Below, one piece after another: positions 11,490 through 21,909 of a stretch of DNA of 38,273 bases; within the stretch, counting starts at the first letter, position 1, and each line of letters begins with the position of its first letter. The position numbers and the translations under genes are program-made. Origin of the DNA: Ophiostoma sp. CBS 140.51 (taxonomy: Eukaryota > Ascomycota > Sordariomycetes > Ophiostomatales > Ophiostomataceae); assembly GCA_029298735.1 (NCBI GenBank), contig JANSLP010000310.1:1-38273 (forward strand), given 5' to 3'. The notes below the pieces were generated by a model, which was not told the origin of the DNA, made no database searches, and saw only the letters and a program-made list of their open reading frames with translations.

Positions 11490-12506
11490 ATGTTCTGGGG
11501 AAAGGGACCCGACAAGCCGCCGTCGGAGACGACGACCAAGGTCGCCGGTGCCTCGACTGACTATGACACCGACAAGTTGCCGGCCTCCAAGAGCTTGCCG
11601 CGCAACCTGCAAAAGATTGTCGACAAAGAGGACAAGGACGACAACTTTTACGATGAGTTGATTTCGGGATAGTAAGAGACTCCTGGCAGTTTTATCTGTT
11701 TGTTTATCCTCTGCTAACGTGGACGATGTAGCGCCCCCGAGTCGACAAACTCCAACGTCCGTTATGCCGCCTATGCCGCCCGCCTGCGCACCATTCTGCT
11801 ATCCGCCCACCGCTACGTCGCCTACACCTCCGACATTGGCGAATCTTTCCGCCCCGTCGCCCACCCGCTTCTCGTCCGCAGTGCCTACGGTATCTCCTGG
11901 GCGTATATCCTGGGCGACGTCAGCTACGAGGGCTACAAGGCCTACCTCCACAACCAGCACACCCTCCACCCGACACACGAGTTTACCGAGCGCCAGAAGA
12001 AGCTGGTCGGCGTCGACAACGCCTTGGATCCGTTTGAGCGGAGTACGGTCAAGGCCACTGCTGCAGGTGCAAAGGCGAAATCCGCGTCTGACTTGGGTGC
12101 TGACGGCGCGGCCGCGGCCGACGCTGTTGCTGCCGCCGTCGCGGCCAAACCCGGCGTTGTTACACCCCTCGAAGACTACCGCGTCGTCATGCTCCAGCGC
12201 GCCATTTTCCAGAGTATTGCCAGTATGGGTCTGCCCGCGTTTACGATCCACAGTGTCGTGCGGTACTCGGGCCGCGCTCTCAAGGATGCCAAAAACAAGA
12301 CGATCCGCACGTGGGGGCCCATTGGTCTGGGTCTGGCCGTCGTGCCCTTCCTGCCCACGCTGTTCGATAAGCCGGTCGAAAACGCCGTCGAATTTGTCTT
12401 CCACAAGGCGTTTGCGCAGGTTGGCGGGCAGCAGGCAGTGGGTGAGGCGCCCGTGACCGGCCGCGAGAAGCAGCTGAACAAGAAGCTCAAGGAGAAGGAG
12501 TTGTAG
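11490..12506 (+). CDS. Mitochondrial fission process protein 1 (Mtp18/MTFP1)-like
   Basis: Two exons, 11490-11671 and 11732-12506, separated by a 60-nt intron (GTAAGA...GCTAAC...TGTAG); 318 residues, stop TAG. The residues after the junction (YAPESTNSNVRYAAYAARLR) continue the family pattern. Hydrophobic segments lie near residues 104-132 (HPLLVRSAYGISWAYILGDV), 213-240 and 253-275 (RTWGPIGLGLAVVPFLPTLF, then DKPVE), as in the Mtp18 family of inner-membrane proteins. In animals the protein promotes Drp1-dependent mitochondrial fission; the role in fungi is inferred. Human MTFP1 is about 166 residues, so this version is long: extra length comes from an N-terminal extension and an Ala-rich insertion at residues 168-200. 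It pairs divergently with ATP19 and ends 384 bp from the convergent Cuz1-like gene. Confidence 0.85.
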
Positions 12507-12889
12507 GAGAGGAAGGGAGAGGAAGGAATGGTAAACTGGTTACCTTGGGAAGAATAGGCTCGGATATCAGCGTTCTTGGGATTCTTCGCTCATCTAATTT
12601 TGCATTACTTGTGCCGGTGTTTTGCCGACTTTGAACATCTCATTTTTGGTACACGTCTTGCGTCTTTTTTTTTTTGTATATGGCTTCGTTAAGCTTTCAC
12701 AGTTTATATTGAATGTACAAATCTCAGTTTGAAAATTAACAATGATGTTGCTATATACTGGTCCGTACAAAAACGGCAAATAAAAATACTGTTAATGTAT
12801 AGAATCAAAACCAAACGCCTGTGCCATAAGACATGCCATGCTTGGAAAACACACCCAACTCCTCATCTCTCATTCTCTCATGTGAGGCC
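12507..12889. other. Intergenic between convergent Mtp18-like and Cuz1-like genes
   Basis: AT-rich sequence with a poly-T run near 12663-12675. It would hold the two 3' untranslated regions. No gene seen. Confidence 0.6.
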
Positions 12890-13912
12890 TCACAAGTTGA
12901 TCAGCTCGGGCGGCGGCCCAACACCGCGCAACAGCACAATCGTGTTGCCGTTTGCCAGCGCCTTGCCCGCCTGCTCATTAAACTCGAGCAAACGGCCGCC
13001 CTCTACATGGAAGATCCGTAGCTTATCCTCTTCCTTGCTGCTCTTGTTGTTGATGTTGTCAATCTGCAGGTTCCGTGCCGCTGCGTCCAGCACCCGTCCC
13101 ACCACCCAGTCTTTTTGGTAGTAGAACTTGCCCTTGGGCAGCTTGGCTTGTGTCGACGCCGCCTCGGCTTCTACGTGCAGGTACAGCCGCTTCTCGGCGG
13201 GGATCTTGGCGTCGCCCTTGGCTGTCTTCTTGAGGTCGGTCAGTGCGGCCATGCGCGCGGCCGCCGATTGCTGTGCAGCGGGTCGTGGTATCGCCTTGTT
13301 GGCTTGTTCTTTCTTAGCGGCGCCCCAGGCGCGCAGCTTGTCGAGCGCAGACTTGGCTTTCGCGGCAGAGTCGGCCATGGCCGTTCCTCCGGGTCGTGCA
13401 CCAATGGGTTGCAAGTTGGCACAGTTGTGGTCTTCGCGCAGTCGATGCTTTAAGCAGTAGTCGCGGTTGCAGTTACTGCAGTGCACACCGGGAACAAGAC
13501 TGGTGCCAACGACGGTCTTGCAGGCTGGGCTGGCACATGGTTTTTGCGAGATGAGGTCGCGCATCGTGCGGTCGGCGCCCGCGGACGGACGGGCCAGCTG
13601 GGCCTGTCGCCGGCGCTCGGCCCAGGCACCTTCATGGGCGCAGTGGTGCGAGGTTTCGGTGCGGTGATCGAGGCAGAACGTCTTGCGGCACGACTGGCAG
13701 AAGAAGGGCAAGAAGTCGAGCTGTCGGCAGTATTCGTATTGACAGTGCTTGCCCGTGAGGGACACGTCGGTCGTATGGTTGTCGGCGACGTCGGTCATGT
13801 TGACGTAGGAGGTGTCTGAGCTCGAAGGTGTAGGTGTAGGAGTGTTCGAGGAGGAAGAAGGAGTCGAAGAAGAAGACGAGGCGCCTTGTTTGTTTGGTCG
13901 TTGTGAGGACAT
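12890..13912 (-). CDS. AN1-type zinc finger protein, Cuz1-like
   Basis: Single exon, 340 residues, ATG at 13912-13910 in a good context (GCCATGTCC), TGA at 12892-12890. The open frame continues upstream but only to a GTG, so this ATG is the likely start. After a Ser/Pro/Thr-rich leader, two AN1 zinc fingers are visible: residues 57-91 (C57, C62, C72, C75, C80, H83, H89, C91) and 126-164 (C126, C131, C145, C148, C153, H156, H162, C164). Residues about 241-331 form a C-terminal ubiquitin-like region (KRLYLHVEAE ... GNTIVLLRGVG). This two-finger plus UBL layout matches yeast Cuz1, which links Cdc48 to the proteasome, notably under arsenite stress; human ZFAND1 is similar. The function here follows from family membership. 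The gene shares its upstream region with the divergent Rad4 gene. Confidence 0.85.
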   Translation of the reverse strand: MSSQRPNKQGASSSSSTPSSSSNTPTPTPSSSDTSYVNMTDVADNHTTDVSLTGKHCQYEYCRQLDFLPFFCQSCRKTFCLDHRTETSHHCAHEGAWAERRRQAQLARPSAGADRTMRDLISQKPCASPACKTVVGTSLVPGVHCSNCNRDYCLKHRLREDHNCANLQPIGARPGGTAMADSAAKAKSALDKLRAWGAAKKEQANKAIPRPAAQQSAAARMAALTDLKKTAKGDAKIPAEKRLYLHVEAEAASTQAKLPKGKFYYQKDWVVGRVLDAAARNLQIDNINNKSSKEEDKLRIFHVEGGRLLEFNEQAGKALANGNTIVLLRGVGPPPELINL

Positions 13913-14544
13913 GGCTACGGAGTGTGGAGGCGGGCGAGGCGACTGAGCGCTTCGTCCCTTTTTATGAGTGTGTAGAGAAGAAATGAAAGAAGCTAGGAGA
14001 GACGAGGCGGCGTGTGGTTCAGGCACAAGCTGGATTCGTCATCTGGGTCGCAAAGATGCGCTCGTATGAGGTGAAGGGAAAGTAGGGGACCTGTGCAATT
14101 AGGCCACGAGGCTGAAGTGGCGGGGCGCTAAACGCCAAGGCTTTGGAGGATCCCGCGGCAAGAGAGAGGGAGCGCATTACAAAAGACGGTTCTGGAAGGT
14201 GCCTGTGCGCTGCTGTAGCACACACGAGGCACGCTGGAAGCTAGCTCCCGTCGCTGCCGGGAAAGAGCGAACGAGGCTAAATTACAGCGGGTTTGCGACC
14301 ACTTGTGACTGCCTGCAACCACTAATGGTACACGTGATTTGGCGCACTTGTCGCGGGTCGGGTGGCGACAAATGAGCCTTCACTTTGGCTTCCATTCGCG
14401 CCTCCCTCTGTTGAACGTGTCAACTTTTCACACCTTGAAGAGACAACATCTAGACGCCTCAATACGACACCTCGACGGCACATGCCATCCCACGTGTCTT
14501 GATCGAAATGTGACACCCGTGGTTACGCGCAATCGATACCCACG
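13913..14544. promoter_or_regulatory. Divergent promoter region of the Cuz1-like and Rad4 genes
   Basis: The 632-bp shared upstream region. It has two perfect CACGTG E-boxes (14331-14336 and 14491-14496), and the first is followed at once by TTTGGCGC (14338-14345), a match to the E2F/MBF consensus TTTSGCGC. Such sites are typical of cell-cycle or replication-linked genes, but single matches occur by chance. No further gene was seen. Confidence 0.4.
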
Positions 14545-17500
14545 ATGGCCCCCCGCAAACGACCGGGCGGCGACGACGCCCCGTCTCCAGTGCCGCCAAA
14601 GAAGACGAGAGCGGCGACTGTGAAGAAGGAGATGATGAATGAGGACAGCAGTCTGCCTGTTAGGAGTAGCAGAAGCTCTACGAAGAAAGCGGCATCCAAA
14701 CCGGAACCGAAACGATCTAAGACACCCCCATCAGCGACGAAATCGATCCCTCGAAAGCCGACCCTTTTTGACGATCTCGACGGTGTTGCTGCATCTCTAG
14801 CTTCGGATCTACAGTACCTGAAGAACCTCGAGAACGAAGATGATGATGAAGGTAGTGAGCTGTCGGATATGTCTGACGTCGACTTTGAGGATGTGCCCTT
14901 AACAGAAGAAGAAAAGAAGAGCAAAAAGCCAAAGGGGAAGCCACAGAAGGACGGGAAGGACAATCTGCCCGTGAAGAGCAGTCGAAGCTCCAAGAAGAAG
15001 GCCATAACGAAACCTGCTCCTAAGCGCCCAAGCACGCGTCCTTCTGCTACGAAGCCACTCCCTCGAAAGCCGACTTTGTTTGACAACCTGGACGGTGTTG
15101 GATCATCGCCTGCATCGGATCTACAGTACTTGAAGAGTCTTGAGGGTAATGACGACGAGGGCAGCTGTGACAGCGATAGCGGTTCTGAGCTGTCAGCCAT
15201 GTTTGATGTCGACTTTGAAGATGTGCCATTAGCGCAAGAGGAAAAGAAGAAGAAAAAAGCGAAGAAGGAGGAGCCAAAGTCAGACGACGACGATGAGGAC
15301 GAAGATATGGAGTTTGAAGATGTTGCTGCGCCAGAGCCGGCACCATTCTCTTTCCTATCCATGGCCATGGACGATGACGAAGCCGGGAATGGTGCTGGCG
15401 GTGCATCGGGCGACCTCGAGCTCACCCTCATCAAAGACACCCGTGTCTCTTTGACAGCACTGCACCAAGGCGACGCCAAAAAGGGCCCATCCAAGATGGA
15501 GCGTCTTGTCCGGAGCGCCACTCACTGTGTCCATGTTCAGTCCTTGCTGTGGCACAATGCCAAGCGGAATGCCTGGCTATGCGATCCGGACGTGCATGGC
15601 TTACTGCTGTCTCATATTCCACCACGTCTTTGGGACGAGATTGATCGCTTCCGTCTCAAGTCGGGGCTGACTCAACCTGAGGTCAATAGCAAGTCCCAAG
15701 GCAAGGGGAAGAAGGGAAAGGCAGCTGCACCGGCACGAGAGTGGAGTGGTGCAGCAGCTCGGCTGGAAGCTGGCGCCGTGGACATGAGTCACGGTGACCC
15801 GCTGTTCCGTCTTCTCCGGGCCCTGTCGTCATGGTGGCGCCAGAAATTCCGCGTCACTGCACCCGGCTTGCGCAAAACGGGCTACATGACCCTAGAGCGG
15901 CTTGACCGATTTCTCAAGGCCGCCAAAGACACGGCTGGTAATGACCCTCTCCGGTTCGGCGAGCGTATACGAAACAAGAAAGCCTTCCGTGAATATGCTG
16001 CCACTCTCGAAGGTAGCCGCGATGTCGGCGCACAACTGTTCACAGCATTATTACGAGCACTGGGTCTGGAGGCACGGCTGGTGGCCAACTTGCAGCCGCT
16101 CGGATTCGGCTGGAACAAGCTTGAAGACGCCGACCCAGAAGAAGAGGAAGACGATGCTCATGGCCAGCCCGAGTCGGCCGCAGCTGCAACGCCATCGACA
16201 TCAACACCGGCTACGCCGACACCAAAGAAGCCAAAAACAAGAGCACCGCCAAGTAGGGCAAAGGGCAAAGCCGATGCGCCTGTCGTGATTGATGACGACT
16301 CCGATTTTGATCTCGAAATGGCCGAAGTCAACAGTGATAACGAGTCGGTTGTCTTTGTACCAGACGAGAAGGACAAGCCTACAAAGGCTGGCGAACGCGC
16401 CGTCTTTGACAAGGATCTACAATTCCCCGTTTACTGGACCGAGGTCCTGAGCCCTGCCACACAAAAATACGCCCCCGTCGACGCCCTCGTCAAGCATATT
16501 GTCGCCACAAACCGCGAGTTGATCGAGTCGCTTGAGCCCCGCGGTGGGAAAGCCGATAAAGCGCGGCAGGTCATGGCTTACGTGGTGGGCTATTCATCTG
16601 ACGGCACCGCCAAGGATGTTACGGTCCGGTACCTAAAGCGACATATGCTACCGGGTCGTACACGTGGTGTACGATTCCCCGTGGAGAAGATCCCCGTCTA
16701 CAACAAGCACGGCAAGATCCGGCGCTACGATATGCTGGACTGGTTTCGGCAGTCGGTCATGCGTGGTTACGCACGGGGGCAGAGTGCACAGTATCCGCTC
16801 ACAGAAGCAGACGATGCCGAGGATAGCGCCGACCTGAAGCCGGCCAAGGCCGAGAAGAAGGAGGTCAAGGAGGGCGAGGAGACACTACAGTACTACAAGC
16901 AGTCCAAAGAGTTTGTGCTGGAGCGGCACCTCAAGCGTGAAGAGGCGCTGGTGGCCGATGCCGTCCCCGTCAAGGTGTTCCGAAATGGCAAGAAGGGCAA
17001 GGGAGCTGCCGCCAAGAAAAAGAGGAGCAAGAACGACGACGACTCTGATGAAGATGATGGCGATGATGCAGCCGGTGCTGAGAACGTGTACCTTCGCAAG
17101 GATGTTGTTCATGTCAAGAGCGCCGAGACATGGCATAAACAGGGTCGTGCCCCCGTCACCGGCCAGATGCCGCTCAAACGCGTGCCCTACCGCGCCGCTA
17201 CCATTAACCGCCGTCGCGAGATTGCTGAGGCTGAGGCCGCTACGGGCGAAAAGGTCCTGCAAGGCCTGTTTAGCTACGAGCAGACCGACTGGATCATCCC
17301 GCCGCCCATTGAGAATGGCGTTATTCCCAAGAACGCCTATGGCAACATTGATTTGTTTGCCGAACACATGTGCCCCGAGGGTGCTGTCCACGTCCCCTTC
17401 CGCGGCGCCATGCGTGTTTGCAAGAAGTTACAGATTGACTTCGCCGAGGCCGTCGTTGATTTCGAATTTGGCCACCGTATGGCCGTGCCCGTGATCCAGG

Positions 17501-17928
17501 GCGTCGTGATTGCCGAAGAGCACCATGACCGCGTCATGGAGGCCCTGGCCAAGGACGAGGCCGAGCGGACACGGAAGGCAGACGAGAAGAAACGTGCGGC
17601 CGCCCTCAGTCTGTGGCGCAAGATGCTGATGGGCCTTCGGATCGTGGAACGGATCCGGGCCGACTATGGCGAAGTGCGGGAGGATGAGCGGGTGTTTGGG
17701 CACCACGACGAACGGGGTGTGGTCGACTTGGATGCTGAGGACGGTGCCGCAGCTGTACCAGCGCACGAAGATGTTGACACAGCCGGTGGATTCCTGCCCG
17801 AGGGATACGAGTACGAAGACGAGGCGGACGTACAGCCAGTGACCACGTCGAGCTTCTTCCCTGTGCATGATGAAGAGGACAACAATGACGACGGCGATAT
17901 CGGCGGCGGTGGGTTCATTGTCGAGTAA
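14545..17928 (+). CDS. rad4: Rad4/XPC nucleotide excision repair damage-recognition protein
   Basis: Intronless, 1127 residues, TAA at 17926-17928 overlapping an AATAAA. A basic, acidic and disordered N-terminus (1-290) contains two copies of a 95-residue repeat (37-128 and 141-238). Residues about 315-520 and 620-700 form the split transglutaminase-like domain (LFTALLRALGLEARLVANLQPLGF; FPVYWTEVLSPATQKYAPVD; YVVGYSSDGTAKDVTVRYL). The beta-hairpin domains follow: BHD1 about 720-810, BHD2 about 850-895, BHD3 about 896-1000 (VPFRGAMRVCKKLQIDFAEA, VVDFEFGHRMAVPVIQGVVI). The C-terminus has the family's GGFLPEGYE and GGGFIVE blocks. Rad4/XPC with Rad23 finds helix-distorting lesions in the nucleus and recruits TFIIH. 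An acidic Lys/Asp insert (815-845) splits the usual BHD1-BHD2 spacing. The assignment is firm. Confidence 0.96.
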   Translation: MAPRKRPGGDDAPSPVPPKKTRAATVKKEMMNEDSSLPVRSSRSSTKKAASKPEPKRSKTPPSATKSIPRKPTLFDDLDGVAASLASDLQYLKNLENEDDDEGSELSDMSDVDFEDVPLTEEEKKSKKPKGKPQKDGKDNLPVKSSRSSKKKAITKPAPKRPSTRPSATKPLPRKPTLFDNLDGVGSSPASDLQYLKSLEGNDDEGSCDSDSGSELSAMFDVDFEDVPLAQEEKKKKKAKKEEPKSDDDDEDEDMEFEDVAAPEPAPFSFLSMAMDDDEAGNGAGGASGDLELTLIKDTRVSLTALHQGDAKKGPSKMERLVRSATHCVHVQSLLWHNAKRNAWLCDPDVHGLLLSHIPPRLWDEIDRFRLKSGLTQPEVNSKSQGKGKKGKAAAPAREWSGAAARLEAGAVDMSHGDPLFRLLRALSSWWRQKFRVTAPGLRKTGYMTLERLDRFLKAAKDTAGNDPLRFGERIRNKKAFREYAATLEGSRDVGAQLFTALLRALGLEARLVANLQPLGFGWNKLEDADPEEEEDDAHGQPESAAAATPSTSTPATPTPKKPKTRAPPSRAKGKADAPVVIDDDSDFDLEMAEVNSDNESVVFVPDEKDKPTKAGERAVFDKDLQFPVYWTEVLSPATQKYAPVDALVKHIVATNRELIESLEPRGGKADKARQVMAYVVGYSSDGTAKDVTVRYLKRHMLPGRTRGVRFPVEKIPVYNKHGKIRRYDMLDWFRQSVMRGYARGQSAQYPLTEADDAEDSADLKPAKAEKKEVKEGEETLQYYKQSKEFVLERHLKREEALVADAVPVKVFRNGKKGKGAAAKKKRSKNDDDSDEDDGDDAAGAENVYLRKDVVHVKSAETWHKQGRAPVTGQMPLKRVPYRAATINRRREIAEAEAATGEKVLQGLFSYEQTDWIIPPPIENGVIPKNAYGNIDLFAEHMCPEGAVHVPFRGAMRVCKKLQIDFAEAVVDFEFGHRMAVPVIQGVVIAEEHHDRVMEALAKDEAERTRKADEKKRAAALSLWRKMLMGLRIVERIRADYGEVREDERVFGHHDERGVVDLDAEDGAAAVPAHEDVDTAGGFLPEGYEYEDEADVQPVTTSSFFPVHDEEDNNDDGDIGGGGFIVE
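14653..15258 (+). repeat. Direct repeat within the Rad4 N-terminus
   Basis: Two copies, 14653-14928 and 14965-15258, encode residues 37-128 and 141-238 of Rad4. Both read LPV(R/K)SSRSS, (L/I)PRKPTLFD(D/N)LDGV, SDLQYLK(N/S)LE, GSELS(D/A)M and DVDFEDVPL before a Lys-rich linker. The DNA of the two copies is clearly related but has diverged at many positions, so the duplication is not recent. Confidence 0.9.
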
Positions 17929-19192
17929 ATAAAAGCCCCGTCTAAAGGCCATGTGAACGGTCCGAGATAGGATCAACAGAAGGGATATAGACGGACCGAG
18001 GATCAAGCTATCCCGGTGCACGGGTAGGGAATCTGGATTGGAGAGTTTCAACTTTTTGGATTTAGTATAAGCATACGGGGCCGATTTGGTTGGCTGGCGC
18101 AAAGGAATGGCATGGGTTCGTTTGATACATGAAATGACAACAGATGACAGCATGCGATGACATGATGGGAAAACAAAAATACAAGAGATATATCCAAGGT
18201 CCGCATAGGATCCAATAATACTAAACCATTTGTTGTTTGACAGCATCAGCGGTCATAGTGTGCAATATCGTCAGAGCGGTCTCGGAGCAGTCAAGCTCAA
18301 GCCGGGCTTTCTTTGTCTGTTTTGTTAAGTCTTTAGCCTGGGGAGGACGCTTGAAAAAGCTGTTTTTGTGTGGCAGAACGAAAGAACACCCTTGGGGTGA
18401 CGATGGAACGTCTCGTCTCTTGGCGGTATTGCTTTCTTGGAGTCGAGCTAGAGAAATGCTGTGGAGCTTCCGGAAGCTTGTGCCGGTTTACAAAACAAGT
18501 CGCGAATGCCGAATCCATTGGGCGGTGTGTCTTGCTTATGAACAGTCTGTGAGCTGCACAAAGAAGAGAACTGGCTCGTGGTGGGCAAGGCTCTCTTGAT
18601 GGTGGTCACAAGGCTCTCGTTGCTTAAACCTACTCCGTGAAGAGAAGAGGCGGGCGAGGGCGGGTGAGTGGCAAAGGAAGATAGCAACACTTTTGGAAGA
18701 CTGTGCTTTGCTTGGTATTAGTGCGAAGCAGGACGGCTCCAGAACGGCAGAAACGAAGAGGCTCTGGCAAGCTCGGACAAGCTCGAACAAGCCTCGCAAG
18801 CGTCCTCGTTTGGGCTCAGACGAATGGAGAAACAAGAAAGAAGCAAAGGACAAAAGGTGGGCGGATCGGCGGCAGTGTCCGATGTCCCTTTGGGGTCAGC
18901 CTTGGGCCACCCGCCGACATATGCATTGCCTCACTGGCATTAATAATTCGAGCCACCCATTTGTGGAGAGGCATGCACAAATAAAGCAAACAGATATCAT
19001 AAACCGATACAATAAAATGAGGCCAGAAAAGGGAAAGGCAGAAGATGCCAAAAAGGAGGTGAGGGTCTGGTTAGAGGTAAGAATGAGGCCATCTTGCATC
19101 GCCGCCGGTTCACAGATCTCCTCGGTCAGCTCGAAACGGTTTGTGATGGCCAAAGGAGTTGCTGACGTAAATAATGTGTGAATAAGTGTGGG

Positions 19193-19211
19193 CGAGACAG
19201 CTTGTCTCGCA
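19193..19211. repeat. Perfect short inverted repeat
   Basis: Arms GCGAGACA and TGTCTCGC around a 3-base loop GCT, within non-coding DNA. A binding site or chance palindrome; no T-run follows it, so it is not terminator-like. Confidence 0.5.
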
Positions 19212-21909
19212 AGATACGACGTGGCCAAAAAACGAGGCTGTCGCCAGTTGAGAAAGGAGGCAGAAGGGAGACTGCGAGAGGAAAGAGGGTCCAGTGTGCC
19301 TTGGACTAACGCGACGCTAACATCAAATGGAGGGAAGCTGCCCACCCTTTGCGTCAAGGCCAAGGGAGACATCATGCCAAAATGCGACAGTGCATGCCGG
19401 CACTACGAAGGAAGGTGCAACTGGACAAACTCAGACCGACGACGATGGACGCGAGAAGGAAAGTCCTGGCCGGCGTTTGCTCCCGTGGCTGTCCATTTTC
19501 TGGGCAAGAGCGACCGGAGTGCGACAAATCAACTAGGAGAGCTTCTGCTTCGTTTGGTGGGCTGCCTGCGCGACAAACCACTAACATGCGCTGAAAAGGG
19601 AAAGAGGGTCCTCCGAAAAGAAGCCTAGCCATTTCAGGAAACATCGTTGATCTGCAGAACCTCCTCTCGTCTGTTAGCTGTGAGGGGAAGAGCGAGGGAC
19701 AGCCGTCAAGTCCTACAAGCCTACTCTGAACGAGAGCGCGGTGTATTCCGTTGGTCCCATTACTCCTCTCCATTTGGCTTGTGAAAGTCGGTCGTGTGCC
19801 TGCTCAGGTCTGCGGGCGTCTTATGTCTCGCACCTGCTCCGAACGGCACAGTAGCTTGCCTCTCCTGTCTCTCGCGTGGTTACTTCCTCTTTTGCTTAGC
19901 AGGAAGTCAAAGCTGTTGTGCATTGTTTCTCTCTTCACTGCCTGCTTTAAAAGGCCTTTTTTATATAGTTTTGGGGAATTTTGTAGATTCACTTCTAAAG
20001 CTCCTCTTTTGTTCGATGATTCCCGCCCACGGAGCTTTTGTTGTAAGGCGCACCATGGAGTAGCAGTGGGTCACGGCGACTGGCAGCTCCCGCAACTAAG
20101 CCTTCTCAAGTGAACAGTAGAGGTACCTAGCATACAGCAAAATTTGGTAGTGTTTTGTGGCAGAAGAAGTACTGGATACATAGAATATGTACCCATGATA
20201 ACAGCCCTGCAGTTCTCTCAACAAACACTTTCGAGGTTGAATTCGCTGTCCAACTTGGCTCGGCTCAGCACTACCCTCCCCATTTGGTCGACTTGCAGCC
20301 TGGAGCTGCCAGAGGGTTTACTCGTATCGATAGTCGGCTGTGCACTCACTGCTGTCTTTCGTTCCAGTTTCCTTGAGAGCTTTTGCCTCTTTTTTCTGTC
20401 TTTATTTCCACTTCACTTCATCGACAATTCCGCGGTTTCTCCACCAGTTGCTCGGCTCCACAGATCACCGTCAGCTGGAACTGTAAAACAGACTGTCGGA
20501 TTCAAATTCGTTGTCGTTTAATCCAACTTTTATCCCTTCCTCCTTCTAGAAGGGCGCCAGAAGGTCCAGTTTTCTTGTTCGCCCCGATGCGCTCACCGCA
20601 CGCCTCAGAACCCAGAACATCCCAGGCAAATAACCCTGGTCCGCCTTGGTGTCGCCTTGACCAGACAGACCAGACCGACCGTCTGCGGCCAGCCAGAGCT
20701 CTTGGTCCACGTCGTTTTTCCTGCGAGTGCAAGCTTGCTCCCGATCAGCCTGGCCTGAACCACGGATCGAGAGACCGACGTTTTGGTTGCTTTGTCTTCT
20801 CTTTCAATACCCGCATCTGCAACCCCCTTTTGCGTGTCTGGACAGGCCAGCCTGGTTGGCCTTCACCCTGTCTCCGGTCTTCGTGTTCGTCGCGTCCTGC
20901 ATGTAATAATTCTCTCTTCTCCTTCCTGACTGTCCTACCATGACAAACACCAATAGTCATATCAGTATCATCCCCTGTAGACTTTTCGTTCTCTTCTCTT
21001 TCACCGGGTTGCGTAACGATGACCTGGTGAGTTGCGTACGAGAGTTTTCCCGTACACGTAGAGAAACTCGTCAACTCACAGGCAATACAGTGTGCATCCG
21101 AGCATCTGCCGTACTTTTTTCCAAGCTCCTCGTACGGAGTACATCTGCGTTGTCTCTTTTAGTCTATCACTCTGTCGGTCGGGTAGGCGCATGATGCTAT
21201 GATGAGTAGTAGTGCGTCGTCCCGCTCCCGTTAGTTCGTTTTCTAGTCCTGTCTCATTTTTGTTCTGTTCTTAGCTCTATCCCATTTTATCTCGAACTCT
21301 CATTCATATTGTCGTTCTCATTCGTTTCATTTTTCTGTTATTTTCTTTTCTTCCTACCTAGTCCATGTGCCCCTCCTACCACCCACCCTCCCTCTTGACA
21401 AGCTTCCCCTCCACCTCTTTCATTGGCTGTAGGCTCCTACTTCTTCTGTGAGAGATAGTTTTCAACAAATAAAAATGACACTCTCAGAACTCAAGAGATA
21501 GATTCAATGGTTGCGCAACCCAGGCGCGCGGCGTAGGCAGACCAGGAGGCAAGAGACAACAGACCAAAGCCGCAAGAACCCATCAAAATCCATCGGCCAT
21601 TTCCCCCAGTCTGATCTCTTCCCACTCCCGTCGCTAGTCAGTCGGATAGCCACTCAATACATAGTTTGCAAATACGCGTAGCTTGTGATGCCAGAATTCT
21701 GTAAGCACACTAAGTTTTCCGGCGCATCAACCTCATGCTCTTCTCAAGTCCTGGGCTTTTAGTGGGGTACATGGGACGATAGTGTAAGTACGCTGGGCGC
21801 TAGTCGAAGCCGATAGGACGGACGGCATCATCGCTTTTGCCAGCCGAGTTCTTGTCAGCCAGGCTGTCAATCTCTGTTTGGCTCTCGGTCGAGTAAAGCT
21901 GAAATTAGT

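Noticed and set aside
14523..15521. 332-residue open frame on the minus strand opposite the Rad4 start
   Set aside because: It mirrors the acidic, Lys-rich Rad4 N-terminus (giving Ser/Phe/Leu-rich nonsense) and has no domain; Rad4 on the plus strand is certain.
17428..18246. 272-residue minus-strand frame over the Rad4 3' end
   Set aside because: Overlaps the conserved BHD3 and C-terminus of Rad4 in antisense and has no recognisable motif.
18465..18478. 14-bp palindrome AGCTTCCGGAAGCT
   Set aside because: A single short palindrome in a 38-kb window is compatible with chance, and no second copy was seen.
18693..19181. 162-residue plus-strand frame in the large gap
   Set aside because: No domain, no coding-like composition and no neighbouring exon to join.
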